A stretch of 64,000 nucleotides of DNA from Eubacterium sp. 1001713B170207_170306_E7 (GTDB lineage: Bacteria > Bacillota > Clostridia > Eubacteriales > Eubacteriaceae), in assembly GCF_015547515.1 (NCBI RefSeq), contig NZ_JADMVE010000009.1:930-64929 (forward strand). Reading direction: 5' to 3'. Position 1 is the stretch's first letter. Each line of letters starts with the position of its first letter. This document shows, piece by piece, positions 1-9,500 of this stretch. A model generated the notes under the pieces. That model worked only from the letters and a program-made list of their open reading frames with translations, was not told where the DNA came from and did not search any database. The translations under genes and the position numbers were made by a program.

Positions 1-1000
1 ACGTTGTTTTTGTCAATGGCAGCCTGGGCTGGCTGCCCCTCGGTCACGGTTATCTCGGCCAGCTTTTTGCCTTCTGACACCGCGCCCACGTAAAAGGTCA
101 CGGTGTCGGGCGCCGTGCTTCTCCGGGTGTTCGCCGCCTTGACGGCCGGGGTCACACTCAGGGTAAAGCTGTCGCCGTAGGGAATGTCCGACGGGGTGGC
201 TGTGAAATTCAGCTGACTTTCGGCCTTGCTCACGGTAACCGTGACCTCGATGCCAGTGACCACGTTGTAGTTGGCGGTATCGACTGGTGTGTAGGTTACC
301 TTGAAGCTATTGCTGCCTGCGTTGCCAACGGATGTGCTGAGATTGTCTTCCCAGCTAAAGCCTTCGGGCAGGGTTATATCGCCCAGGGTCTGGCCGTAGG
401 TGGCGGTGAGATTGGCCGGTTTGCTGTAAGCTGGGTCGGCTTTACTCACGGTCAACGTAGTGCTTTCCTGTGTGCCGTTCAGACTGCTGCTGCCGTTATA
501 GACCGCCGTGAGGGTAGCCGTGCCTGCATTTGGGTAGTTTGCGTTGTTTTTGTCAATGGCAGCCTGGGCTGGCTGCCCCTCGGTCACGGTTATCTCGGCC
601 AGCTTTTTGCCTTCTGACGCCGCGCCCACGTAAAAGGTCACGGTGTCAGGCGCCGTGCTTCTCAGGGTGTTCGCCGCCTTGACGGCCGGGGTCACACTCA
701 GGGTAAAGCTGTCGCCGTAAGTAATGGTAGCCGAACTGGCTGTGAATTGCAGCTGGCTTTCTGCTTTGCTCACGGTAATCGTAACTTCGATGCCAGTGAC
801 CACGTTGTAGTTGGCGGTATCGGCTGGTGTGTAGGTTACCATGAAGCGATTGCTGCCTGCGTTGCCAACGGATGTGGTGAGATTGTCTTCCCAGCTAAAA
901 CCTTCGGGCAGGGTTATCATATCGCCCAGGGTCTGGCCGTAGGTGGCGGTGAGATTGTCTGGTGCGTCATACGCCGGGTTGGCTTTACTCACGCTAACCG
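1..1000 (-). repeat. 540-bp in-frame tandem repeat (180 codons) inside the surface protein gene
   Basis: Positions 1-540 and 541 onward align with only scattered differences; for example ACGTTGTTTTTGTCAATGGC at 1 recurs almost exactly at 541. The unit encodes one Ig-like plus one MBG-like module. Similarity weakens after about 720 but continues to about 1000. The array probably continues off the left edge. The near identity means copy number could change by recombination. Confidence 0.85.
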
Positions 1001-4000
1001 TCATATCGTCTTTTTGGACAGATGTATAGTTCGTGCTGTCTATTGGGTTAAACTTTAAGGTATAGGGGGTCTTGCTGTCGGCCACTGTCGGCTTTGTATC
1101 GGGTGCCGCCCAGACAAAGCTGCCGGGCAGATCCGCGTCGTTCACATCTTTGGCACTGCCGCCTGCCAGGCTGGCTTCGGACAGGGTCTGCCCGTAGGTC
1201 AGTGTGGCGGTGGGCCAGGTGACCACTGGAGCGGCCTGCTTAATTTCGTAGTCGGTCTTGATGATTTTCTGGCCATAGGCGGTGCTGCTGTCTGCTGAGG
1301 TCTGGGCAATGACGCCGTAACCGGCGGCGGCGTCAACGTTAGTGTTGTCACCACTCCAGTTACTGCTGGCATCTTTATAATAGATCACACTTGGATCAAG
1401 GGTATCATTTCCTCTTTTTAAGGCCGGTATCTGGGCGGTTTTACTATAGATCAAGGGGTTGGTATCAAAGGCTGCTCTGGTGTCGTCATCGCCGATCTGC
1501 AGAGTATTGCCATGGTTTTCCGCTACCCAGAGATCGCCGGTGGCTATACTGCCGTCCACGCTGTCTTTTTTCAGACTGATAGTGGTATAGGTTTCTGGGG
1601 TGCTGGTGTCATTGGCGGGCAGGTAAAAATAAAGCTTGCCCTCGCTGTCGGTCTGGACGTCGTTTAAGCCATAATCAGCCGGAGCCGGGGTGCCTGCGGG
1701 AAAGACGGGGGTGGCTGCATCTACGCCGGTGATGGTGACGCAGTAGACGTCTTTGGCATTATCTTCGGTGCCGTTTTTGAGGGTGCCGGAGCTGGTGCCG
1801 CCTTTACCTTTACCAATGGGCTCTGCACCGTCACCGCAGGTAGCTTGAACGTTGCCGCCAGTGATAATGACTGTTCCGCCATCACCCTTTTGTCCGCCGC
1901 CGATACCAGCACCGCCGTTTGTAGAGGTCGCCTTGACGTTGCCGCCGCTAATGGTGGCTGTTCCACCAGCACCTTGATCACCGCCGCCAATTCCGGCTCC
2001 ATAAGCTTCACCCCTTGTTATGTTTCCATATGCCGAGACTGTTCCGCCGGTGATGGTAACCGTTCCGCCAGCGCCTTGATTACCGCCGCCAATTCCGGCT
2101 CCACGAGCTTCACCCCCTGTTATGCTTCCATATGCCGAGACTGTTCCGCCGGTGATAGTAACCGTTCCGCCAGCGCCTTGATCACCGCCGCCAATTCCGG
2201 CTCCACGACTAAAATATGTCAATTTTTCTTCACCACAATATGCCGAGACTGTTCCGCCATTAATAGTGATTGTTCCACAACCCTGCTCTTTTCCACCACC
2301 GATGCCAGAACCACCTGTAAGTTCACTATGGTCTTTCGCTCCACATTGGGCTGTCAGACTGCCGGGGTTAGCGCCCTCACTGCCGATGGTAAGTTCCGCA
2401 TCCTCGGGCACGTTCAGGCCAGCACAGTTAGCGCCGCTTTTCAGATTGTTGTCGCTATTCGCGGCCAGAATCAAATCAAGAGCAGCGCCGCTTTTTACAA
2501 CAAAAGCGCAGCTATTTGTATCGTTACTCACGTCAATATTCAGCCCGTCAAGGGTGATGGTTTTGCTCACGGCCGACTCGTTGTAGCCGGGCATGATGGT
2601 GACGGTGTTGGTGATAGGCGTGTCTGCTGTGCCGCCACTCAGGGTATAATTGCCGCTGTAGGGCAGCTTGGCGTTTTCGTCCGCCGCTGTGCCGTACATA
2701 AAGCCGTCGTCCCAAATGTACAGATTTCCGCCGATGGCGCTCACGTCAATGGCGCCGTCAAAGGGTGCAAGGGTTGCGCTGCGGCTGTCGTCTGTTCCGG
2801 TGACACTGCCTGCGTACAGGGTATTGGTGTCATCGCCGCTCAGGGTGGCATAGGCCGGGCTGCCCTGTGCCGGGTCGTCGGCGGGCAGGTAGAGATAGAG
2901 CTTGCCGTCGGCGTCGGTGGTCATGTCCTTGATGCCGTATTTTTTAGCCGCGACATCTGCCGTGTTGTCGCCTGTGTAGCCGCCCGTGGTCAGGGTATCA
3001 ATGGCCGCATTGGTTTTGGCATTGCTGCCGTCACTCACGGTGAGGGTGACAAGGGAGACGTCTACGGTACCATTGGTTGGCGTGTTGGTGATGGAGGAAG
3101 CATTAACGCTGCCGCCGGTAATGGTGATGGGGTCACTTGTGCCGGAGCCGCCAAAAGCGACGCCAATTCCCTTACCATGTGCACTTTCAGCCGTCACAGT
3201 GCCGCCAGTAATGGTGATGGGTCCACTTGTGCCGGAGGCGACATAGCTGCCATAACCGGCACCAATTCCCGCACCATCTTCACCTCTAGCCGTCACAGTG
3301 CCGCCGGTAATGATGATATCACCACTACTGATATATTCTTCAAAAGCCATTATATTACCATTGCCACCAATTCCCGCACCGTAACTACCGCTCATAGCCG
3401 TCAGACTGCCCACCGAGCTGCCGCCATCGCTGCCGATGGTCAGTCTCGCTCCATCAGGTACATTCAGTCCAGCACAGTAATTGCCGCTTTTCAGATTGTT
3501 GTCGCTATCCGCGGCCAGCACGAGGTTGACGATTGCGCCGGACATGCCGTTGTCTGGCTCTTTGAGGACAAAGGCACAGGTATCCTGATTGCCGTTCACG
3601 TCAATATTCAGCCCGTCAAGGGTGATGGTTTTGTAGCCATTCTCCCCGTCTGTTTTCCCGTTGTAGCCGGGCATGACGGTGACGGTGTTATTTGTGGTAG
3701 TACCATTGCTTGTTAAGGTATAATTGCCGCCGTAGGGCAGTTTGGCAGTTTCGTCCGCCGCTGTGCCGTACATAAAGCCGTCGTCCCAGATGTACAGATT
3801 GCCGCCGATGGTGCTCACGTCGATATTGCCGTCAGAGGGCGCAAGGGTTGCACTGCGGCTGTCGTCTGTTCCGGTGACACTGCCTGCGTACAGGGTATTG
3901 GTGGTATCGCCGCTCAGGGTGGCATAGGCCGGGCTGCCCTGTGCTGGGTCGTCAGCGGGCAGGTAGAGATAGAGCTTGCCGTCGGCGTCGGTGGATACGT

Positions 4001-5144
4001 CCTTGATGCCGTATTTTTTAGCCGTGGCATCTGCCGTGGCGTCGCCAGTGTAGCTGCCCACGGTCAGGGTGTTGATGGCTTTGGCAGCCATGGGATTGTT
4101 ATTCGCGTCGTTGACGGTGAGAGTGACAAGGGAAACGTCTGGGCCATCCACGGCGTTTTTGAGGGTGCCGGAGGTCTCAGTGCCATCACCCCAAGTGCCC
4201 TGTGTCGTTTTTCCACCACCGATATTATCTCGGGCATTGGACCCTTTCGTTGCTTTGACACTGCCGCCGGTAATGACCACCTCACCTCCCTGACTGGTAG
4301 CCCTATAACCACTACTACCATCCCCTGTTTCAGCATGGCCGCCACCGATACCTGCGCTATACGCACCGCCAATAGCCGTCACCGTGCCGCCATTGATGGT
4401 AACATTCCCACAGCTGCTGGTGGCATCAGAACCATACGAGTACGCATGGGCGCCGCCAATGCCCGCACCATAATTGCTTATGGCCGTTACACTGCCCCCG
4501 TTGATAGTGACGTCTCCGCTGCTGCTTTTGGCTACTTTGTTATGATCATTGGTAGATGCACCGCCAATGCCCGCGCCATCACTACCTTGGGCTCTTATAA
4601 CACCACCGTTAATAGTGATGACTCCGCTGATGCTCTGCGCTCCAATATTTCCACCAATACCCGCTCCATAATGGTAGGCAGTAGCCTCCAATGTGCCGGG
4701 ACTGCTGGCATCGCTTCCGATGGTCAGCTTTGCATTCTCCGGCACGTTCAGTCCAGCGCAGTAATCGCCGCTTTTCAGATTGTTGTCGCTATTCGCGGCC
4801 AGAATCAGATCAAGAGCAGCGCCGCTTTTTACAGCAAAAGCGCAGCTATCCGCATTGCCGCTCACGTCAATGTTCACCCCAGCCAGTGTCACGGTTGCGT
4901 TACCTTGCACCACGATTTTGTCCGAGGTGGCTACGGCCAAATTTGTGTTTTTGATGGTCAGATTCGCACCGCTGTTAACGGTCAGGGTGTTTGCGTCATA
5001 CGTGTAACCGGAGGAATTGCCCTCCACCGTAAAGTCCCCAGCCGTTTCAGCCGACACTCCGCCGGGCAGCACAAAAAACGCCGCCAGGGCGAGGAAAACA
5101 AGGATCAAAGTTTTGGTAAGCGTGGTTTTTACGGTTGGGTTCAT
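1..5144 (-). CDS. Giant repetitive exported surface protein, N-terminal 1714 codons (partial, C-terminus beyond the window)
   Basis: The start codon at 5144 follows AGGAG with a 6-nt gap, and the frame stays open to the left edge. Residues 1-32 form a signal peptide: a lysine-containing N-region, a hydrophobic core and a VSA/ET cleavage site. Residues about 33-1300 are parallel-beta-helix-like repeats with recurrent GAGIGGG and TITGGTV motifs, resembling clostridial proteins annotated as carbohydrate-binding. Interspersed linkers read like DGKLYLYLPADDPAQGSPAY. From about residue 1300 on, YGQTL-D-TLPEGFSWED modules (MBG/YDG-like) alternate with bacterial Ig-like modules (PDTVTFYVG). The anchor is not visible because the C-terminus is missing. 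The protein is probably an adhesin or glycan-binding stalk on the cell surface. A recombinase gene and an inverted-repeat-bounded segment lie directly upstream, suggesting on/off switching. The beta-helix assignment rests on motif appearance only. Confidence 0.85.
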   Translation of the reverse strand, partial: MNPTVKTTLTKTLILVFLALAAFFVLPGGVSAETAGDFTVEGNSSGYTYDANTLTVNSGANLTIKNTNLAVATSDKIVVQGNATVTLAGVNIDVSGNADSCAFAVKSGAALDLILAANSDNNLKSGDYCAGLNVPENAKLTIGSDASSPGTLEATAYHYGAGIGGNIGAQSISGVITINGGVIRAQGSDGAGIGGASTNDHNKVAKSSSGDVTINGGSVTAISNYGAGIGGAHAYSYGSDATSSCGNVTINGGTVTAIGGAYSAGIGGGHAETGDGSSGYRATSQGGEVVITGGSVKATKGSNARDNIGGGKTTQGTWGDGTETSGTLKNAVDGPDVSLVTLTVNDANNNPMAAKAINTLTVGSYTGDATADATAKKYGIKDVSTDADGKLYLYLPADDPAQGSPAYATLSGDTTNTLYAGSVTGTDDSRSATLAPSDGNIDVSTIGGNLYIWDDGFMYGTAADETAKLPYGGNYTLTSNGTTTNNTVTVMPGYNGKTDGENGYKTITLDGLNIDVNGNQDTCAFVLKEPDNGMSGAIVNLVLAADSDNNLKSGNYCAGLNVPDGARLTIGSDGGSSVGSLTAMSGSYGAGIGGNGNIMAFEEYISSGDIIITGGTVTARGEDGAGIGAGYGSYVASGTSGPITITGGTVTAESAHGKGIGVAFGGSGTSDPITITGGSVNASSITNTPTNGTVDVSLVTLTVSDGSNAKTNAAIDTLTTGGYTGDNTADVAAKKYGIKDMTTDADGKLYLYLPADDPAQGSPAYATLSGDDTNTLYAGSVTGTDDSRSATLAPFDGAIDVSAIGGNLYIWDDGFMYGTAADENAKLPYSGNYTLSGGTADTPITNTVTIMPGYNESAVSKTITLDGLNIDVSNDTNSCAFVVKSGAALDLILAANSDNNLKSGANCAGLNVPEDAELTIGSEGANPGSLTAQCGAKDHSELTGGSGIGGGKEQGCGTITINGGTVSAYCGEEKLTYFSRGAGIGGGDQGAGGTVTITGGTVSAYGSITGGEARGAGIGGGNQGAGGTVTITGGTVSAYGNITRGEAYGAGIGGGDQGAGGTATISGGNVKATSTNGGAGIGGGQKGDGGTVIITGGNVQATCGDGAEPIGKGKGGTSSGTLKNGTEDNAKDVYCVTITGVDAATPVFPAGTPAPADYGLNDVQTDSEGKLYFYLPANDTSTPETYTTISLKKDSVDGSIATGDLWVAENHGNTLQIGDDDTRAAFDTNPLIYSKTAQIPALKRGNDTLDPSVIYYKDASSNWSGDNTNVDAAAGYGVIAQTSADSSTAYGQKIIKTDYEIKQAAPVVTWPTATLTYGQTLSEASLAGGSAKDVNDADLPGSFVWAAPDTKPTVADSKTPYTLKFNPIDSTNYTSVQKDDMTVSVSKANPAYDAPDNLTATYGQTLGDMITLPEGFSWEDNLTTSVGNAGSNRFMVTYTPADTANYNVVTGIEVTITVSKAESQLQFTASSATITYGDSFTLSVTPAVKAANTLRSTAPDTVTFYVGAASEGKKLAEITVTEGQPAQAAIDKNNANYPNAGTATLTAVYNGSSSLNGTQESTTLTVSKADPAYSKPANLTATYGQTLGDITLPEGFSWEDNLSTSVGNAGSNSFKVTYTPVDTANYNVVTGIEVTVTVSKAESQLNFTATPSDIPYGDSFTLSVTPAVKAANTRRSTAPDTVTFYVGAVSEGKKLAEITVTEGQPAQAAIDKNN
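2540..4060 (-). repeat. Duplicated module about 1.07 kb apart inside the surface protein gene
   Basis: The stretch around 2540-2990 recurs at about 3610-4060. It encodes the segment from the ITLDGLNIDV motif through the LYIWDDGFMYGTAADE and YLPADDPAQGSPAY motifs. Most differences are small and in frame. The segments between the copies carry the glycine-rich GAGIGGG repeats. This is an internal duplication of a beta-helix-plus-linker module. Confidence 0.75.
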
Positions 5145-5202
5145 GGTGGTCTCCTTTTGCTTCATTTTTTTATTTTCAATACACATTTTATTTAGGTTAT
5201 GT

Positions 5203-5227
5203 GTTAAGTTAGGAACTTAACGCGAAA
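5203..5227 (+). repeat. Left arm of a 25-bp perfect inverted repeat (candidate recombinase site)
   Basis: This arm is the exact reverse complement of 5362-5386. It contains GTTAAGTTAGGAACTTAAC, itself a palindrome apart from its AGG centre, followed by GCGAAA. Two inverted arms around a short asymmetric centre is the usual architecture of a tyrosine-recombinase core site. It lies 58 bp upstream of the surface protein start codon. Confidence 0.75.
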
Positions 5228-5361
5228 ATATTAAAAATGCTTATGTTTATTCCCGAAGTTTGTTATTAAGTTAACGTGCTTTACTTTTCATTAACTTTTT
5301 TCTTTAATGTCTTGCTAATTTTTCACCTTTATGATACCCTAATAGTATGTATGCTTATACA
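5228..5361. other. 134-bp candidate invertible segment carrying a promoter-like sequence
   Basis: This AT-rich segment lies between the two 25-bp inverted repeats. The best promoter match seen is TTTACT (5280-5285), a 17-bp spacer and TTTAAT (5303-5308), pointing right. In this orientation it points away from the surface protein gene and antisense to the recombinase. Inversion would point it at the surface gene. No equally good leftward promoter was seen, so the sequenced state may be OFF. Inversion itself is inferred, not shown. Confidence 0.5.
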
Positions 5362-5386
5362 TTTCGCGTTAAGTTCCTAACTTAAC
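5362..5386 (-). repeat. Right arm of the 25-bp perfect inverted repeat
   Basis: It is the exact reverse complement of 5203-5227 and carries the same palindromic core with the opposite central triplet (CCT). The two sites are therefore in inverse orientation, the geometry that gives inversion rather than excision. It ends 17 bp beyond the recombinase stop codon. Confidence 0.75.
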
Positions 5387-5403
5387 GTCTTTTTTTATGA
5401 TTC

Positions 5404-6318
5404 TTAAAAGCATTTAGCCATTTTTTCCATTTGCAGGCGTTTTTGTTCACTGACGCAATGGCCATAAACGCTCAGCGTAAAAGCCACGTTGCTGTGCCCC
5501 AAGATTTCTGATACAGTGTGCATATCGGCACCTAGCTCCAGAGCTCTAGCCACAAAGCTGTGGCGCAGGCTGTGAAAGGTGAGCCCGGAACTCAGTCCCA
5601 TCCGGGACTTTATCTGACTAAATCGTCGTTGGAGACTGCTGGCGTCGCAGGCTCTGCCCGGCGCAGCGGCAATGAGTGGCTGGTTTTGATCCTGTACACT
5701 TTGTCTTTTGAGGTAGCTGGCAAGTGCTTTCTGCAAAGCCGGATGCAGCGGGATATCCCGCTGGCTTTTTATGGTTTTTGGGCTTTGGCACACCACAGGG
5801 TATGAACCGGTTTTGGGGTTGTAGACGCGTTGGCGGTTAAGGCGTACCCGCAATACGCCGGCCTCCACATCAACATCTTTCTGTCTGAGCCCTAGCACCT
5901 CGCCCAGGCGCAGGCCAGTGGACATGGACAGCAAAATACCCATGTCCTGCGGGGCTATACTCTGCCGCAGTTGATGGCTGAGCGTCTGATGCTGTTGATG
6001 GGTTAAAATTTCCTTTTCTTTTTGGACGACCTTAATTTTCTGTTTTTTGAACGTCGCCGGGTACCCTTTCCGTGCCGCTTCTTTGAGAATAGTACGCAGA
6101 TAGGATAGAATGTCGCGTGCGGTTTTAGCTGAGAGCTTTTTTCGCAGCCATTTTTTAAACTGCTTCTGCTTTTTGACGGTAATTTCCCCCAACATCAAGG
6201 TTGCGAAAAAGGGCAGTAGATGCGCCCTCTCATAGCTTTTATAGGTTTTAAGGGTACTTCCCTTTACCTTTGGGCTGCGTTTTTGCAGCCATGCTTCAAA
6301 TGATATATCTTTTTTCAT
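5404..6318 (-). CDS. Tyrosine site-specific recombinase (phage-integrase family)
   Basis: This 304-residue protein has an N-terminal SAM-like core-binding domain (about residues 5-85) and a C-terminal catalytic domain. The visible catalytic set is complete: Arg137 in STGLRLGE, Lys181/184, His249 and Arg252 in FHSLRH, His275 in LGHSN and the nucleophile Tyr285 in SVYGH. AGGAG lies 8 nt before the ATG. No phage or integrative-element genes and no tRNA attachment site are nearby. It sits immediately beside the paired inverted repeats at 5203-5386 and codirectional with the surface protein gene. The most economical reading is a dedicated DNA invertase for that segment, comparable in principle to recombinase-controlled surface-protein switches in other Clostridia. 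A relic integrase is the alternative. Confidence 0.9.
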   Translation of the reverse strand: MKKDISFEAWLQKRSPKVKGSTLKTYKSYERAHLLPFFATLMLGEITVKKQKQFKKWLRKKLSAKTARDILSYLRTILKEAARKGYPATFKKQKIKVVQKEKEILTHQQHQTLSHQLRQSIAPQDMGILLSMSTGLRLGEVLGLRQKDVDVEAGVLRVRLNRQRVYNPKTGSYPVVCQSPKTIKSQRDIPLHPALQKALASYLKRQSVQDQNQPLIAAAPGRACDASSLQRRFSQIKSRMGLSSGLTFHSLRHSFVARALELGADMHTVSEILGHSNVAFTLSVYGHCVSEQKRLQMEKMAKCF

Positions 6319-6599
6319 TACTTTGTCTCCTTTTTAATGCTATTTACAGGCTATTACCCGAAAGACTGTAAAATTACTGATCTAATATATTTTATAATAA
6401 AAAAGTTAAGTGAACATCAGGCAAAAAACATTTTCAAATCAGTATTTCCCCGATGAAGCTGCTGGTTTGAAAAACACGCTTTAACAAATCTCCTTTTGTG
6501 AATAAAATGTGACAGACGGTCATTTTCTGATGTAAACGGTAGGACATGCCCAGTCAAAAAATGTTATAATGATAGCAACGATACTCAAAGGAGACGCTC
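6319..6599. other. Divergent intergenic region between recombinase and protease operon
   Basis: This 281-bp AT-rich region contains the protease promoter at its right end. An AT-rich stretch around 6380-6410, where GTTAAGTGAAC resembles a half-site of the 5203/5362 repeats, probably holds the recombinase promoter. No gene was seen. Confidence 0.5.
6562..6593 (+). promoter_or_regulatory. Extended -10 promoter and RBS of the protease operon
   Basis: TGTTATAAT (6562-6570) is an extended -10 element with no good -35. AAAGGAG (6587-6593) lies 6 nt before the ATG at 6600. Confidence 0.6.
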
Positions 6600-9500
6600 A
6601 TGAACACACGTGTAAAACATTACGGCTTTGCAGCGCTGCTGCTTTTGCTCCTGCTGTGGCTGCTGACCCCCGGGGCCAGCGCCCAGGAGACGGCGTCCAG
6701 CCCCTGTATACCAAATGCGGAAATGCTCGAGAGTTACCGGGCCGACGGCTCTCTGGCCGAGCGGCAGGCTTACTACGAGCGCCTGTCCCTCAACCAGACG
6801 GATCCGGGGCTTATCGCCCAGGCCCAGGCCCGCGAGGCCGGGGCGGCGAACCTGCGGTCGGTGCCCTCGGACTGGAAAACGGGCATGGCTACCACCGGAC
6901 AGGCGAAGATTCTGCTGATCCGGGTGGATTTTCCCGACTATTCCTTCGATGACGCGGATACCAAGGCGGCCCTCGAAAAGATCGCCTTTGGTCCGTCGGG
7001 CAGCGACCAGCCCGGCTACCCCTACGAGAGCCTGGCGGCCTATTACGGGCGTTCCTCCTACGGAAAGCTGAATATAACAGGCCAGGTGGCCAGCTACACG
7101 GCAGCAAACAACCGGGATACCTACAGCCTGAACATGGTCAGCCTTTTTAAGGAGGCCATGACTGCGCTGGATGCCCAGGGCATGGATTTCAGCCAGTTTG
7201 ACGGCAACGGTGACGGGCTCATCGACGGTGTTTACATCCACTTTGCCGGGCCAGACACGGGCTGGAGTAGCCCCTGGTGGAGCCAAAAGGAACACTATGG
7301 CAGCGAGCCCTTTGTACTGGATGGCGTGGCACTCTCGGACTATGTCCTCCTGCATGAAAACTCAGCCTACGGTGCCCAGACGCTGATCCATGAGACGGGC
7401 CACATGCTGGGCCTGGCGGATTATTACTCCTACACGGCGCAGACCTATGAGAACGGCATCCGCACCTTTGACATGATGTGTGACAACTCGGGCGACCACA
7501 ACGGCTTTTCCAAATGGCTGCTGGGCTGGCTTGATCCTGAGGATATTACCCGGGTTTCGGCGGCGGACGGTAATATGGAGCTGGCCTTAAAGGCCATTTC
7601 GGACAGCGGCGGCTCTAAAATCGCGGTGGTTTCCCCCACGGATTCGGGCATGTTCTCGGAATATTTCCTGGTGCAGTACGATGTGCCGGGGCTTAACAAC
7701 GAGGGGCTTAATTACCCAAATATGCCGGACAGCGGCTTTCGTATTTTTCACATCAACGCGACGCTGAACGCGGAAGGCTCGAACTTTCTGTATATGAACA
7801 CAACGCCGACTGCGCCCAAGCTCATTGAGGCGGTGGGGCCGGAGAACCAGAGCATGCCTTTTTCGCCGTTGTTTTACACAGACGGCATGCGTCTGGCGCC
7901 GGACACCACACCGGACAGCAGCTTTTTCGGCGGTATGTATCAGGCCTATACGGGGGCGGTTTTTGAAAACCTGAATACCCAGAACGCCAGCCTGAGCGTA
8001 AGATTTGAAAGCACGCCGCCTGTGGTGCCGTCGCTGACGCTGACGCCGGACAGCCCTCTGGATAACCTGACCAATCTGCCCTCCTTTACCTTTACGGCCA
8101 ATATACCGGTAAATGATAATCCCTCTGACGACGCGCGGCAGCCCATTACGCTGGAGGGGCCGGACGGCGTTTCTTACCCCATGCACTGCGCCATCAATGA
8201 AAAATCTCTGGCGCTGGGGCCCGCGGACAGCGCCAACATTGCAGACCTGAAAGCCAACATGACGTACACCCTGGTATTTCCCGAGAAATATTTTGATCTG
8301 GGACAGGGCGTGACCTCTGAGAAGATCCGCTTTACGGTGTCCACTGGGGATGGCCCCGTTATCCAGAGCAATGGTGTCCTGCTGGATCAGCCTTCTTCCT
8401 TCGGATGCAGGGAAACCGATCTCGCGGCGCTTTCGGACGGACGGATCTTCCGTTTGATGGGGACGTATAAGCCTTCTGGCGAAACCCATTTTAACTATTT
8501 TGATCGGGTGCAGCTCCTGATTGTGGACTCGGATTTCCAGACAACTCTGCTGAATGTGGAATCCATCCCCAACATTGAAGCTTACTCGGATATTCAGGGC
8601 TTTGCCCTTACCGGAGATACGCTGGCGCTGGGGCTTTATAATAAGACGGCGGACGCCACGGATCTTTTCTTGGTGGATTTAAACGGCCGGGTGCTGGCCG
8701 GGCCTTACACGGTAAGCGGCAGCCCCACTCTCTTTCCGGCTGGCGATAAGGTGAAGGCCTGGCAGCCCTTCTACGGCAGCGGCGAAGTACTGCCGGGTAT
8801 CCAGATCGAGACCATCGACTTTAAAAATCCGGTAACCAGCTGCTCTGTTTATGGCGAACAGCCTAACAGTGAGCTTAAGCTGCTCCCCCTCGACGCTGGC
8901 CAATACGCGGTATGGGAGCGGGCGTCCACTGGTCTCTGGGAGCACAAGGACTATCTGGCGCTCTACAGCATGGACAGTGACACGCAAAAATGGCGGACAG
9001 AGTGCACCAGCACCAACACGGTGATCGGCGCGGCGGCCCAAAAGGACGGCGTGGTGCTCATCGAGACAGGCTATCTAGGCGAAGGCAGTGCAGCCAGCTT
9101 CAGCAGCTCCTACAGAAGTATTCTGGGTTCTTTCTTTGACGCGGACGGTAACCTGATGGATAAATCCAAGGTGCTTGGGCGTGTGCGCACTGGTGAAACT
9201 GCGCTCACCAGTGTCTTTTCTGTAAAGAACGGCCCCTCGGGCATTGCGGTGGAAAGCCTTTTTACCGCCCCGGCGCTTCCCTATCTGGAAAACAACAATG
9301 ACACCGAATGCCGGGATTATTTGTTCATCAGCAGCGATGGCCAGACGGTAAGGGCCATCAGCGGCCAGAACGCTTTCCCGGGCCTGTGGACTGGGGACCG
9401 CTATCTCATCACTGGCCTTGACCTGAGTACCGGCGACATGCGCTATTACCAGACGGAGACGGTCTTTTCCGCCACGCCGGATACGCCGGACACACTAGTC

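Noticed and set aside
1845-3716. A 623-codon plus-strand open frame through the surface repeats
   Set aside because: It is antisense to the clearly coding minus-strand surface protein, has low-complexity repetitive translation and no ribosome site.
5404-6318. The recombinase as an integrative-element integrase
   Set aside because: No phage or conjugation genes, no tRNA target and no direct-repeat attachment sites are in view; the inverted repeat pair fits an invertase better.
7587-8489. A 300-codon minus-strand frame inside the M6 protease gene
   Set aside because: Arg/His-rich translation with no RBS, a shadow of the GC-rich protease frame.
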